NCBI RefSeq assembly: GCF_027744825.2
Contig: NC_071334.1
Location: forward strand, 71,423,937-71,487,936
Direction of reading: 5' to 3'
Length of the DNA stretch: 64,000 nt
Origin: Synchiropus splendidus
Lineage: Eukaryota; Chordata; Actinopteri; Syngnathiformes; Callionymidae
Shown here piece after piece: positions 44,776 through 57,309 of this stretch (the stretch's first letter is position 1; each line of letters starts with the position of its first letter). The position numbers and the translations under genes were made by a program. A model generated the notes under the pieces. The model was not told where the DNA came from, did not search any database, and saw only the letters and a program-made list of their open reading frames with translations.

Positions 44776-46820
44776 GTCATTTTCACGCTTCGTAACCTTC
44801 TGGTGGACACATTTACGTCATGGAAGATGATGCAGGGACAGACCGAACGTCTCAAGTCTCCAACAACCCGCCTCACGTTAATCAGTAACATTCTCAAGAG
44901 TCCTTGAACACACCGACCCAAAGTCACAGCAGGTGACTCTCAGCTGACGCACACGCACGCTCATGCACGTCGTGAAACTGTCGCTGTAACTGGAAGCGAA
45001 CGTTGACTCTTCCAACTTTTTTGACAGAAAATCGGACACACGACGTGCGCAGGTGAACAAGGAGACTGAGAACCAAACCATCAGCTGTCAACTCACGGAG
45101 GTCCATCGTCGCGGAAACAGTCAGCGCGTCACGAATACTTGGGTCCAGTTCGGGGTGGAAGCTCGGTTCGGTCGCTCGTCTGATGGCAGCGCAGCGTCTG
45201 GTGCCGCGTTTACTGACACTCGGAAGACTAAGTGGGAGGAGCGCGGAGACGCGTCCGAGGAGGCTGGAAGGTCTACCTCGGAGCCGTGACGTCACCTCAG
45301 GGTGAGAATGATGCGGCGACGAATAAAGTGGACTTGCAGACGACTGCCCTGGCAATGCGCGCGCGCGCGCCTGTTCTGGCGCGTCCAAAGTTTGCTGACG
45401 CGCGAGACTCCGAGTCTCTGACGGTGATGGCTGTGACGTCACTGCTGTCAATGTCGATGAAAACTCTGACCTGACCTTGTGTGCGCGGTGCTGGTTCTGG
45501 CGCTGCCGCTGGTTCTGGCTGCTCTGTTTTAGGATCCTGCTCTTGAGATCCGCTGGTTTCCTGTTTGCTTTATTTTTTAGCTGCAAAAGGAAACGGTCAC
45601 CTTTTCCTCTTCCTGCTCCCCGCGCGCACGCACGCACGCACATGCTTGGCCAGTCCAGCGACGCCCCCTGGTGTCTGAAGGGAAGTAAGGTCCAGGACGC
45701 GCTCGGACACTTCAAGCGGAGCCGCAGCTCGACGTCACGTCAAGGATGAAACAAGGGTCCCGGAAGTCAGTGTCTGTTGCTGCCCCCCAGTCTCTCTTCA
45801 CCCCCATGTTGAGGGTCGCAGAGCAAAACCTGCGTGACGGAGCCACCGGGGCTCCACTCACGGAGCAGCGACCTGCACCCACGTGGGGGCGGAGCTCAGA
45901 AGAAGAAGAAGAATGAGCTCGGGCAAGAATGGCCAAGGTCAAAGGTCGTTGCTCATGCTGAACATTTGCTCGACCAAACTCTTCCGAAGATTTTAAAAAC
46001 AACCTTCACGCCGCCTGAAACTGGGGATAACCCTTTCAAAGTCAAGTGGATCCGAGATTTAGTTTTACAACGACCACAATCGCAACAAAGATCATCACTT
46101 CCTGTGTGCTCTTATTTTCTCAGCTCGCTTCCCGTTTGCCCATTTCCTGAGCGGGGCTTTGGCTCCAGCGGTCACGGCGGCTGCTTGTCTGTCTCTTGTT
46201 TCTGCGGATCTGTTGAGCATGAACCCGGCCTCCTGCTGTCTGTCTGCTTCCGTGACGAGGCTCCTGGGATGAGTCTCGGAGCCGGGCAGAAGCGCGGGCT
46301 CAATTCCGCCCAGACGCGGTTCACTCCGCGGCACAACTGCCGACGCTGGTGTGGATCTATTGGTAACACGCGCAGAGCCCAGCAGGTGTCAGCATCTCCC
46401 CTCCTTCACAGCCGCCGGTGTCGCAACCGCCTCGCGTTTCCTGTTCGCCCCCAGCCGACGCCTCGTCGGGGCTGATGCGACGCTGCTGAGCCGCCCGCTG
46501 CGGTCCAGCTTCCTCTGTCATGTGCGTGGCTCCTGGCTCGCACCGTGACTTGTGTGTGCTCCTGAACTTCTGGCTTTGTGAGGACCGGTGTGAGCTTTGA
46601 ACCAGCCGAGCGAGGACGCTTTCACAACATCTGGGTCTCAGCCTGGTCCAGAGTCCCGGTTCAGGTGAGCCACGTGTTTAGGGGGAGAGGCTGGGGAAAG
46701 GGTGATGGTCCTCACGAGGATAGAGAGACAAGCCTGTGTGTGTGTGTGTGTGGTGGTGAGGAGGAGGAGGACGACCGTGGTCACATTCTTCTCCTTCACC
46801 TCTCAACTAGCTCTTCTTCC
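44776..46820. other. Intergenic region upstream of il1rap
   Basis: No gene was recognised. A GCGCGCGCGC tract lies at 45.36 kb. 46.57-46.75 kb is another GTGGGGACC/CCTCACGAGG repeat copy with a GT run. The il1rap promoter and non-coding first exons probably fall here. Confidence 0.45.
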
Positions 46821-47148
46821 ATGATGTCTTCTCCTCCGGCCTTTGGGACCATCTTCATCTCCACCCTCCTCTTCCTCTCCCGCCTGCTTCCTGAGCCAGT
46901 GGCAAGCGCCACGGCGGGTGAGTGGTGGCCAGCGAGGTCACGTGACACCCATCCTAACGCCTCCTGTCCCAGGCTCTGTGTGTGATGACAGCGGAGAGTC
47001 CAGTTCTGCTCCTGTCTCAGTTCTGGAAGGAGAGTCGGGCTGGATCTCGTGTCCTCTCTTCTCTCACCCGAGTCCTGGACTCTCTGTGGACTGGTACCAG
47101 CCAAAGGAGGGCGACGAGGAGCAGCCGATCACATACAGGTGCGTGTGT

Positions 47149-47208
<60 letters not shown>

Positions 47209-50200
47209 TGGATGTGAGTGTGTGTGAGTGTGAGTGAGTGTGTTTGTGTGTGTGAGTGTGTGTTTGTGGATGTGAGTGTGTGAGTGTGTGTGTGAGTGTG
47301 TGTGTTTGTGGATGTGAGTGTGTGTGTGTTTGTGTGTGGATGTGAGTGTGTGTGAGTGTGTTTGTGGATGTGTGTGTGAGTGAGTGTGTGTTTTTGGATG
47401 TGTGTGTTTGTGTGTGTGAGTGAGTGTGTGTGTGTGTGTGGATGTGTGTGTGTGTGAGTGTGTGTTTGTGGATGTGAGTGTGTGTGTGTTTGTGTGTGGA
47501 TGTGAGTGTGTGTGAGTGTGTTTGTGTGAGTGAGTGAGTGTGTGTTTGTGGATGTGTGTGTGAGTGTGTGTTTGTGGATGTGTGTGTGAGTGTGTTTGTG
47601 TGAGTGAGTGTGTGTTTGTGGATGTGTGTGTGAGTGTGTGTTTGTGGATGTGTGTGTTTGTGTGTGTGAGTGAGTGAGTGAGTGTGTGTGTGTTTGTGTG
47701 TGTGAGTGTGTGTTTGTGGATGTGTGTGTGAGTGAGTGTGTGTGTGTGTTTGTGTGTGTGTTTGTGTGTTTGTGGATGTGTGTGTTTGTGTGAGTGAGTG
47801 AGTGTGTGTGTGTTTGTGTGTTTGTGGATGTGTGTGTTTGTGTGTGTGTTTGTGGATGTGAGTGTGTGTGAGTGTGAGTGAGTGTGTTTGTGTGTGTGAG
47901 TGTGTGTTTGTGGATGTGAGTGTGTGAGTGTGTGTGTGAGTGTGTGTGTTTGTGGATGTGAGTGTGTGTGTGTTTGTGTGTGGATGTGAGTGTGTGTGAG
48001 TGTGTTTGTGGATGTGTGTGTGAGTGTGTGTTTGTGGATGTGTGTGTGAGTGTGTTTGTGTGAGTGAGTGTGTGTTTGTGGATGTGTGTGTGAGTGTGTG
48101 TTTGTGGATGTGTGTGTTTGTGTGTTTGTGGATGTGTGTGTTTGTGTGTGTGAGTGAGTGAGTGTGTGTTTGTGTGTGTGTTTGTGTGTTTGTGGATGTG
48201 TGTGTGAGTGAGTGTGTGTGTGTGTGTGTGTTTGTTTGTGTGTTTGTGGATGTGTGTGTTTGTGTGAGTGAGTGAGTGTGTGTGTGTTTGTGTGTGTGTT
48301 TGTGTGTTTGTGGATGTGTGTGTTTGTGTGTGTGAGTGTGTGGTGTGTGTGTGTGAGTGAGTCTGTGTTTTTGGATGTGTGTGTGTGTGTGAGTGTGTGT
48401 TTGTGGATGTGTGTGTGAGTGTGTGTGTGTGTGGATGTGTGAGTGTGTGTGTGTGTGGATGTGTGTGTGTGTGAGTGAGTGTGTGTGTTTGTGTGTGTGA
48501 GTGAGTGTGTGTTTGTAGATGTGTGTGTGAGTGTGTGAGTGTGTTGACCTGCTGTGTGTGTGTGTGTGTGTCAGCTCCCGGGTCAGCAGGGACTCGCAGC
48601 ACCTCTGGTTCCAGCCCTCAGTCCTGACCGACTCTGGACCTTACGTCTGCTTGGTTCGGTAAAAGCCCGACTCTCAGGACTCACCAGGTGAGCGCCGCTC
48701 ACGCCCTACGTCTCCTGCAGCAACAGCTCCTCCTGCTGGAAGTGGTCGGTGCGTCTGCAGGTGTTGCCCCAGCCGGCGACTCCGGCCGCCTGCCACCACA
48801 ACAGGCTTCCTGTGGCCCAGGCCGCCTCTCCCGTGGTGGTGCCCCTGCACATGGGCGGCGTGCTGCAGTGTCCGCACCTGGAGCAGGCAGCCGGCGTGTC
48901 CGAGGCGCCGCCCTCCGTCACCTGGTACCACGTGAGACAAGGCCGGGCTCTCTCTCGGCCCGGCAGGCGGAGCCTGAGTCTGTGTGTCTTCCAGGGTTGC
49001 CGGCCGTACCCCTTCTGGCGCGACGACATTCAGCCCAAAGGAGGCGTGGCTCTGGAGATCCTCACCATGTGGCCTCCCTACGGCGGACTCTACTTCTGCC
49101 GGGTCCACTATCAGAGGGGCGGCCGCCCGCTGAGCTTCACCAGGAGCGTCAACGTGACGGCCGTCTGTGAGGACCCCGCCTGCTCTCGCGCAGCTGCCTG
49201 CCTCAGCGCACCACTCAGGCTCCTGTGTCTGCCTCCTCAGCTCCAACGTCGCTTCCTAAGGAGCCCAGCATCCTCCACCCTCCGGGCAGAGATCTGCTCT
49301 TCCACGTCAGACTGCGTGAGTGGTTCGTCCACGTCTCCATCGCCGACCCTCGTGCTCCTCTGTCGCCGTCTCTCTTCTCCTGTCCTTGCTTCTGTCCTCG
49401 CGCCGCTCTGGCTGTTCAAGGCCTTGGATGACATGTGATCTGCCTCAGACTCGGAGGTCAAGCTCACGTGCAAAGGCTTGTTTCCATTCCTGGACTCACC
49501 CAGCGCCATCTGGTGGACAGTTGACGGGACCAAAGTGGAAGAACTGACCGACACCCGATACGCAGAGACGAGAAGGTACCAGCCTCTAGTGTAGAGGAGC
49601 AGAACCTTCAGAGCGGAAGTGGGTAACCAGCACCTCCTTGGTTGCAGCACAGTCACCTCACCGTATCAAGACAAAACCGTCGAGTGTGTTCTGCTCATCC
49701 AGCAGTTCCAGGCTCAAGACCTGGAGCGGACGTTCAACTGCTGTGTGGCAAACCACCGAGGGTTCGAGAGCCGCCGGGCCAAGCTGCTGGAGGAAGGTCT
49801 GGAGCTTTTACCTGCAGCTGCCCGTCCGTGTTGTAGACTAGAGACCACGACAGTGTCGAGACTGGAGAGTGTCAAGAGCCGGACGAGGCCGAGATATTCG
49901 GGGGTGGAGGTCTGAGACATTCGGGGTGGAGGTCTGAGATATTCGGGGTGGAGGTCTGAGACATTCAGGGGTGGAGGTCTGAGACATTCAGGGGTGGAGG
50001 TCTGAGATATTCGGGGGTGGAGGTCTGAGATATTCGGGGGTGGAGGTCTGAGATATTCGGGGGTGGAGGTCTGAAACATTCAGGGGTGGAGGTCTGAGAT
50101 ATTCAGGGGTGGAGGTCTGAGATATTCAGGGGTGGAGGTCTGAGATATTCGTTGTGGAGGTCTGAGATATTCAGGGGTGGAGGTCTGAGATATTCAGGGG

Positions 50201-52626
50201 TGGAGGTCTGAGATATTCGTTGTGGAGGTCTGAGATATTCAGGGGTGGAGGTCTGAGATATTCGGGGTGGAGGTCTGAGATATTCGGGGTGGAGGTCTGA
50301 GATATTCGGGGTGGAGGTCTGAAACATTCAGGGGTGGAGGTCTGAGATATTCAGGGGTGGAGGTCTGAGATATTCAGGGGTGGAGGTCTGAGATATTCGT
50401 TGTGGAGGTCTGAGATATTCAGGGGTGGAGGTCTGAGATATTCAGGGGTGGAGGTCTGAGATATTCGTTGTGGAGGTCTGAGATATTCAGGGGTGGAGGT
50501 CTGAGATATTCGGGGTGGAGGTCTGAGATATTCGGGGTGGAGGTCTGAGATATTCGGGGGTGGAGGTCTGAGATATTCGGGGGTGGAGGTCTGAGATATT
50601 CGGGGGTGGAGGTCTGAAACATTCAGGGGTGGAGGTCTGAGATATTCAGGGGTGGAGGTCTGAGATATTCGGGGTGGAGGTCTGAGATATTCAGGGGTGG
50701 AGGTCTGAGATATTCGGGGGTGGAGGTCTGAGATATTCGGGGTGGAGGTCTGAGATATTCAGGGGTGGAGGTCTGAGATATTCGGGGTGGAGGTCTGAGA
50801 TATTCGTTGTGGAGGTCTGAGATATTCAGGGGTGGAGGTCTGAGATATTCGGGGTGGAGGTCTGAGATATTCGGGGTGGAGGTCTGAGATATTCGGGGTG
50901 GAGGTCTGAAACATTCAGGGGTGGAGGTCTGAGATATTCAGGGGTGGAGGTCTGAGATATTCAGGGGTGGAGGTCTGAGATATTCGTTGTGGAGGTCTGA
51001 GATATTCAGGGGTGGAGGTCTGAGATATTCAGGGGTGGAGGTCTGAGATATTCGTTGTGGAGGTCTGAGATATTCAGGGGTGGAGGTCTGAGATATTCGG
51101 GGTGGAGGTCTGAGATATTCGGGGTGGAGGTCTGAGATATTCGGGGGTGGAGGTCTGAGATATTCGGGGGTGGAGGTCTGAGATATTCGGGGGTGGAGGT
51201 CTGAAACATTCAGGGGTGGAGGTCTGAGATATTCAGGGGTGGAGGTCTGAGATATTCGGGGTGGAGGTCTGAGATATTCAGGGGTGGAGGTCTGAGATAT
51301 TCGGGGGTGGAGGTCTGAGATATTCGGGGTGGAGGTCTGAGATATTCAGGGGTGGAGGTCTGAGATATTCGGGGTGGAGGTCTGAGATATTCGGGGGTGG
51401 AGGTCTGAGATATTCGGGGTGGAGGTCTGAGATATTCAGGGGTGGAGGTCTGAGATATTCAGGGGTGGAGGTCTGAGATATTCGGGGGTGGAGGTCTGAG
51501 ATATTCGGGGTGGAGGTCTGAGATATTCGGGGGTGGAGGTCTGAGATATTCAGGGGTGGAGGTCTGAGATATTCGGGGTGGAGGTCTGAGATATTCAGGG
51601 GTGGAGGTCTGAGATATTCGGGGTGGAGGTCTGAGATATTCGGGGTGGAGGTCTGAGATATTCGGGGGTGGAGGTCTGAGATATTCGGGGGTGGAGGTCT
51701 GAGACTTTCCTCTGTGGGTCTGGAGGCTGGGCTGGAGCACAGATCTGGAGTGGGCCGGTCCCAACAGTGGTCTGGAGGCAACACCAGTGCTCTGCTGGAC
51801 TGCCAGTATAAATGCTGACCTTGGTGCCGCAGCTCGGGTTCCTGCCGTGGAGCTGGGCTGTGGTCTTGGGGCCGTCCTGCTCCTCGTGCTCCTCCTCTTC
51901 CTGCTCTCCCGTGTCTACTGGCTGGAGCTGCTGCTGATATATCGGACCTGGTTTGGTGCGGACGAGTACGGCTCAGATGCAGGTACCAAGCCCCTCTGAC
52001 GGCGACCTGTGGCCCCGCCGCTCACCTGCGTCTGCGTGTGTGTGTGTCCTGGGCCACAGGTGAGAAAGACTATGACGTCTACATCTCGTACTCGAGGAAC
52101 AGCGAGGAGGAGGACTTTGTTCTCTCCACACTTCGCCGAGGCCTGGAGACGGAGCTGGGCTACTCCGTGTGCATCTTCGATCGTGACAGTCTCCCGGGAG
52201 GAAGTGAGTGACCCGCGTGCACACCGTGGTCACCTTGACCTTGACCTTGACCTTGGTGCCCCTGCAGCCATCACTGACGAGACTCTGGCTTTTGTGGCCC
52301 GGAGTCGGCGCCTCCTGGTGGTGCTGAGCCCTGGCTACGCGTCACAAGGCACTCAGGCTCTGCTGGAGCTCAAGGCCGGAATCGACGGTGTCTTGGGTGG
52401 ACACCTGCGGGTGATCCTGGTCCAGTACAAGCCGGTCCGTCGGCAGGACTGGGTGCGGGAGCTGAGGACGGCGCGCGTGGCCCTGGCCCTGCTCTGCTGG
52501 CGCGGAGACGAGTCCCGGGATCTGGCCTCCAGGTTCTGGAAGAGGCTGCGGGTGGAGCTGCCCGTGCAGCGGGAGGAGCGCGGCGGCGGCGGCGGGAAGC
52601 TCCTCCGCCTCCTGGGTCCCTGCTGA
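46821..52626 (+). CDS. il1rap: Interleukin-1 receptor accessory protein (3 Ig, TM, TIR)
   Basis: IL1RAP is the shared co-receptor for IL-1, IL-33 and IL-36 signalling through MyD88. The signal peptide exon (SPPAFGTIFISTLLFLSRLL) is followed by Ig1 (GWISCPLFSHPSPGLSVDWY; HLWFQPSVLTDSGPYVCLVR), Ig2 (VLQCPHLEQ...SVTWYHGCRPYPFW; GGLYFCRVHY) and Ig3 (VKLTCKGLFPFLDSPSAIWW; CVANHRGFESRRAKL). The transmembrane exon begins at 51832 (VPAVELGCGLGAVLLLVLLL). The TIR domain spans EKDYDVYISYSRNSEEEDFV (box 1), CIFDRDSLPGGTITDETLAF (box 2) and SRFWKRLRVELPV (box 3). The conserved DRDSLPGG and LLVVLSPGYASQGTQALLEL match IL1RAP rather than IL1R1 or IL1RAPL. The protein ends soon after box 3 (KLLRLLGPC), shorter than the mammalian tail. 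One intron holds a 1.45-kb GT array and another a 1.8-kb minisatellite. Confidence 0.9.
47128..48580. repeat. 1.45-kb compound GT-rich array with higher-order structure (il1rap intron)
   Basis: GT repeats interrupted by GTTTGTGGATGTGAGTG and GAGTGAGTG spacers. A block starting near 47203 recurs near 47857, about 650 bases later, so the array grew by block duplication. A 512-codon minus-strand frame through it (THTHTH) is an artefact. Confidence 0.95.
49893..51705. repeat. 21-23-bp minisatellite, about 1.8 kb (il1rap intron)
   Basis: Units of 'ggtggaggtctgagatattc' with AGGG, GGGG or GTT endings. A long block around 50.32-50.64 kb repeats at 50.90-51.21 kb, offset about 587 bases, showing higher-order duplication. 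It lies between the third Ig exon and the transmembrane exon. Confidence 0.95.
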
Positions 52627-52681
52627 TCCCACCAGGCCTCGTGGTCCTCGTCGAGCTGCTGCTTTTGTTTTCATACTTCAG

Positions 52682-52687
52682 AATAAA
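52682..52687 (+). promoter_or_regulatory. Poly(A) signal of il1rap
   Basis: AATAAA, 56 bases after the stop codon. Confidence 0.75.
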
Positions 52688-53029
52688 CTTCCTGTCTCCA
52701 GCTGCTGGGGTCGTCTTCATCTCACACACACACACACACGGCCTGCGTCAGGCTCGGGGCCTCAGGCGAGGCTCCCAGAACTCTGCGGATGTTGTGGAGC
52801 CAAGAGGAAGTGCAGCCGCAGCCGCAGCAGCAGCAGCAGCAGCAGGGGTCAGGAAGACGAGGCTGAGGCCGAGAATGTGTGTGGCTGTGAGGACACTTCT
52901 GGAGCGGCTTCTGCTCCGACTGGACGTCTCTCTGGTGAGTCACGACCTTTCCACCTCCTTTTTCACCTGACAGAGGAGCAAACAAGAGACGGATCAGCCA
53001 TTACATTATGACCAGCAGTGAGGATGTGA
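52688..53029. other. Spacer after il1rap
   Basis: Contains a CA run at 52.72 kb and a short CAG-type run at 52.81-52.84 kb. No gene was seen. Confidence 0.5.
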
Positions 53030-56000
53030 CTCGTGTGGTGCCTGACTCGCACGGTGCCTGACTTGTGTGGTGCCTGACTTGAGTGGTGTGTGACTCGTGT
53101 AGTGCCTGACTTGTGTGGTGCCTGACTCGTGTGGTGCCTGACTCACATGATGCGTGACTCGTGTGGTGCCTGACTTGAGTGGTGCGTGACTCGTGTGGTG
53201 CCTGACTCACATGATGCGTGACTCGTGTGGTGCCTGACTTGAGTGGTGCGTGACTCGTGTGGTGCCTGACTCACATGATGCGTGACTCGTGTGGTGCCTG
53301 ACTCGTGTGGTGCGTGACTCGCACGGTGCCTGACTCATGTGGTGCCTGACTCGTGTGGTGCCTGACTCACATGATGCGTGACTCGTGTGGTGCCTGACTT
53401 GTGTGGTGCCTGACTTGAGTGGTGCCTGACTCGCACGGTGCCTGACTCATGTGGTGCCTGACTTGAGTGGTGCGCGACTCATGTGGTGCCTGACTTGAGT
53501 GGTGCGTGACTCATGTGGTGCCTGACTTGAGTGGTGCGTGACTCGTGTGGTTCCTGACTCGTGTGGTTCCTGACTCGTGTGGTGCCTGACTTGAGTGGTG
53601 CCTGACTCGCACGGTGCCTGACTTGAGTGGTGCGTGACTCGTGTGGTGCCTGACTCGTGTGGTGCCTGACTTGAGTGGTGCGTGACTTGAGTGGTGCGTG
53701 ACTCGTGTGGTGCCTGACTCGTGTGGTGCCTGACTCACATGATGCGTGACTCGTGTGGTGCCTGACTCGCATGATGCGTGACTCGTGTGGTGCCTGACTT
53801 GAGTGGTGTGTGACTTGTGTGGTGCCTGACTTCAGTGGTGCCTGACTCGCACGGTGCCTGACTCATGTGGTGCCTGACTTGAGTGGTGCGTGACACGTGT
53901 GGTGCCTGACTTGAGTGGTGTGTGACTCGTGTGGTGCCTGACTCACATGATGCGTGACTCGTGTGGTGCCTGACTCGCATGATGCGTGACTCGTGTGGTG
54001 CCTGACTTGAGTGGTGTGTGACTTGTGTGGTGCCTGACTTGAGTGGTGCCTGACTCGCACGGTGCCTGACTCATGTGGTGCCTGACTTGAGTGGTGTGTG
54101 ACTCGTGTGGTGCCTGACTTGAGTGGTGCATGACTCGTGTGGTGCCTGACTTGTGTGGTTTCTGACTCGTGTGGTGCCTGACTCACATGATGCGTGACTC
54201 ATGTGGTGCCTGACTCGTGTGGTGCCTGACTCACATGATGCGTGACTCGTGTGGTGCCTGACTTGAGTGGTGCATGACTCGCACGGTGCCTGACTCATGT
54301 GGTGCCTGACTTGAGTGGTGCGTGACTCGTGTGTTGCCTGACTCACATGATGCGTGACTCGTGTGGTGCCTGACTGGCGCGGTGCCTGACTCACATGATG
54401 CGTGACTCGTGTGGTGCCTGACTTGAGTGGTGCCTGACTCGTGAGGTGCCTGACTCACATGATGCGTGACTCGTGTGGTGCCTGACTTGAGTGGTGCGTG
54501 ACTCGTGTGGTGCCTGACTCACATGATGCGTGACTCGTGTGGTGCCTGACTTGAGTGGTGCATGACTCGCACGGTGCCTGACTCATGTGGTGCCTGACTC
54601 GTGTGGTGCCTGACTCACATGATGCGTGACTCGTGTGGTGCCTGACTTGAGTGGTGCCTGACTCGCACGGTGCCTGACTCATGTGGTGCCTGACTTGAGT
54701 GGTGCGTGACTCATGTGGTGCCTGACTTGAGTGGTGCGTGACTCGTGTGGTTCCTGACTCGTGTGGTTCCTGACTCGTGTGGTGCCTGACTCGCACGGTG
54801 CCTGACTTGAGTGGTGCGTGACTCGTGTGGTGCCTGACTTGAGTGGTGCGTGACTCGCACGGTGCCTGACTCATGTGGTGCCTGACTTGAGTGGTGCGTG
54901 ACTCGTGTGGTGCCTGACTTGAGTGGTGCGTGACTCGTGTGGTGCCTTACTTGAGTGGTGCGTGACTCGTGTGGTGCCTGACTCACATGATGCGTGACTC
55001 GTGTGGTGCCTGACTTGAGTGGTGCGTGACTCGTGTGGTGCCTGACTCACATGATGCGTGACTCGTGTGGTGCCTGACTTGAGTGGTGCGTGACTCGTGT
55101 GGTGCCTGACTTGAGTGGTGTGTGACTCGTGTGGTGCCTGACTTGAGTGGTGCGTGACTCGTGTGGTGCCTGACTTGAGTGGTGCGTGACTCGTGTGGTG
55201 CCTGACTCATGTGGTTCCTGACTCGTGTGGTGCCTGACTCACATGATGCGTGACTCATGTGGTGCCTGACTCGTGTGGTGCCTAACTCACATGATGCGTG
55301 ACTCGTGTGGTGCCTGACTTGAGTGGTGCATGACTCGCACGGTGCCTGACTCACATGATGCGTGACTCATGTGGTGCCTGACTCGTGTGGCGCCTGACTT
55401 GAGTGGTGCGTGACTCGTGTGTTCCCTGACTCACATGATGCGTGACTCGTGTGGTGCCTGACTGGCGCGGTGCCTGACTCGTGAGGTGCCTGACTCACAT
55501 GATGCGTGACTCGTGTCGTGCCTGACTTGAGTGGTGCATGACTCGCACGGTGCCTGACTCATGTGGTGCCTGACTTGAGTGGTGCGTGACTCGTGTGGTG
55601 CCTGACTTGAGTGGTGCGTGATTCGTGTGGTGCCTGACTTGAGTGGTGCGTGACTCGTGTGGTTCCTGACTCGTGTGGTGCCTGACTCACATGATGCGTG
55701 ACTCGTGTGGTGCCTGACTTGAGTGGTGCATGACTCGCATGGTGCCTGACTCATGTGGTGCCTGACTCATGTGGTGCCTGACTTGAGTGGTGCGTGACTC
55801 GTGTGGTGCCTGACTTGAGTGGTGCGTGACTCGTGTGGTGCCTGACTCGCATGGTGCCTGACTCACATGATGCGTGACTCATGTGGTGCCTGACTCGTGT
55901 GGTGCCTGACTTGAGTGGTGCATGACTCGCACGGTGCCTGACTCACATGATGCGTGACTCGTGTGGTGCCTGACTCGCATGGTGCCTGACTCACATGATG

Positions 56001-56185
56001 CGTGACTCGTGTGGTGCCTGACTTGAGTGGTGCGTGACTCGTGTGGGGCCTGACTCACATGATGCGTGACTCGTGTGGTGCCTGACTTGAGTGGTGCCTG
56101 ACTCGCGTGGTGCCTGACTCGAGTGGTGCCTGACTCACATGATGCGTGAGTCGTGTGGCGCCTGACTGGCGCGGCGCCTGACTCG
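53030..56185. repeat. 16-bp minisatellite, about 3.1 kb
   Basis: Tandem units alternating 'gactcgtgtggtgcct', 'gacttgagtggtgcgt' and 'gactcacatgatgcgt'; by length this is close to 195 units. It ends less than 100 bases before the GPCR coding exon. Confidence 0.97.
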
Positions 56186-56272
56186 GTCCGCGGCATGACG
56201 GCCAGCCCCAGGGCAGGGAGCACGTGGGGTGGTCATCACGTCACGGCTGACGGTGTTTGTGTTCCCCAGACG

Positions 56273-57277
56273 ATGGAGCTGCTCAACTCCAGTCACGCGG
56301 GCTTCAACGGCTCCGACCTGAGCAGCGCCTTCACCCAGCAGGTGCTGCCGCCCCTCTACCTGCTGACCTGCGCGGTGGGCCTGGTCCTCAACGGCGGCGC
56401 CGCCTGCGTCTTCTTCCGGGTTCCCACCGACTCGGCTCTGGTGGTCTTCCTGAAGAACATGCTGGTGGCCGACCTGCTGATGCTCACCACCTTCCCGCTG
56501 CGGCTGGTGGCTCAGGTGGGCGTGGCCGGCTGGCGCCTCCACGTGGTCATGTGCCGCTACACGGCCGTGCTCTTCTACTCCTCCATGTACGTGGGGATGG
56601 TCTTCATGGGCCTCATCAGTCTGGAGCGCTACGCCGCCGTGGTCCGCGCCTCCGGTGGCGGCGTCCTGCGGCGGCTGCGCGGCGCGGGCCCGGCCAGAGG
56701 GCTGGCTCTCCTGGTGTGGCTCCTCCTCCTCCTGTGCGTCCTGCCCAACGCCGTGCTGACCAGCCGACCGGCCCGGCGCGAGACGTCGCGCCGCTGCATG
56801 CAGCTCAAGTCGGCGCTGGGCGTGCAGTGGCACCGCGTGTCCACGCTGCTGTGCGTGGCGCTCTTCTGGCTCACGCTGCTGCTCCTGGCTTTCTGCTACG
56901 CCTCCATCGCGCGGCAGGTCCGGCGCTCGTCGCGCCGCGTCCGCCGCTCCGCCGCCGCCGCCGCCTGCCGGCGCTCGCACCGCAGCATCTTCAGCCTGCT
57001 GGCCGTCTTCCTGGTCTGCTTCGTGCCGTACCACGTGTGCCGGGTGCCCTACACGCTGAGCCAGATGCCGTGGTCGCGCTTCAGCCCCGGCTCCAGGCTG
57101 CTGCTCTTCCAGGCGAAGGAGGCCACGCTCTTCCTCTCGGCTCTCAACGTGTGTCTGGACCCGGTGGTCTACTTCCTCATGTGCACCACCTTCAGGGACT
57201 CGCTGCTCAGCAGGCTGGCCACAGGGGGGCGCCGCAGAGCCCACGGCCAGAGCCTCGGCAACATGGCGAGACGTTAG
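56273..57277 (+). CDS. P2Y12/GPR87-like class A G protein-coupled receptor
   Basis: Single coding exon of 334 residues, beginning just after an acceptor-like TTCCCCAG. The N-terminus has glycosylation sites (NSS, NGS). TM1 is LYLLTCAVGLVLNGGAACVF with the conserved GxxLN. TM2 follows (FLKNMLVADLLMLTTFPLRL), and TM3 (CRYTAVLFYSSMYVGMVFMG) ends in SLERYAAV in place of DRY. TM4 contains W-L6-C, TM5 is CVALFWLTLLLLAFCYASIA, TM6 FLVCFVPYHVCRVPYT, and TM7 has CLDPVVYFLMC. The KEATLFLSALNVCLDP stretch is typical of the P2RY12/13/14-GPR87-GPR171 cluster, whose members couple to Gi and sense nucleotides or lipids. A conserved ELKS-like loop (MQLKSALGVQWH) also fits. The ortholog within the cluster is not resolved. 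The coding exon is very GC-rich. Confidence 0.88.
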   Translation: MELLNSSHAGFNGSDLSSAFTQQVLPPLYLLTCAVGLVLNGGAACVFFRVPTDSALVVFLKNMLVADLLMLTTFPLRLVAQVGVAGWRLHVVMCRYTAVLFYSSMYVGMVFMGLISLERYAAVVRASGGGVLRRLRGAGPARGLALLVWLLLLLCVLPNAVLTSRPARRETSRRCMQLKSALGVQWHRVSTLLCVALFWLTLLLLAFCYASIARQVRRSSRRVRRSAAAAACRRSHRSIFSLLAVFLVCFVPYHVCRVPYTLSQMPWSRFSPGSRLLLFQAKEATLFLSALNVCLDPVVYFLMCTTFRDSLLSRLATGGRRRAHGQSLGNMARR

Positions 57278-57309
57278 CCTCACTGACCGCGGCGGAGCGG
57301 TCCTCGTCT

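Noticed and set aside
47064..48602. 512-codon minus-strand frame
   Set aside because: It is THTHTH-type translation of the GT array overlapping il1rap exons on the other strand, so it is a composition artefact.
53001..56223. Series of minus-strand frames with TTRVRHHTSQAP repeats; also a CRISPR-like look
   Set aside because: This is a contiguous 16-bp tandem array with no unique spacers, in a vertebrate genome. It is neither CRISPR nor coding.
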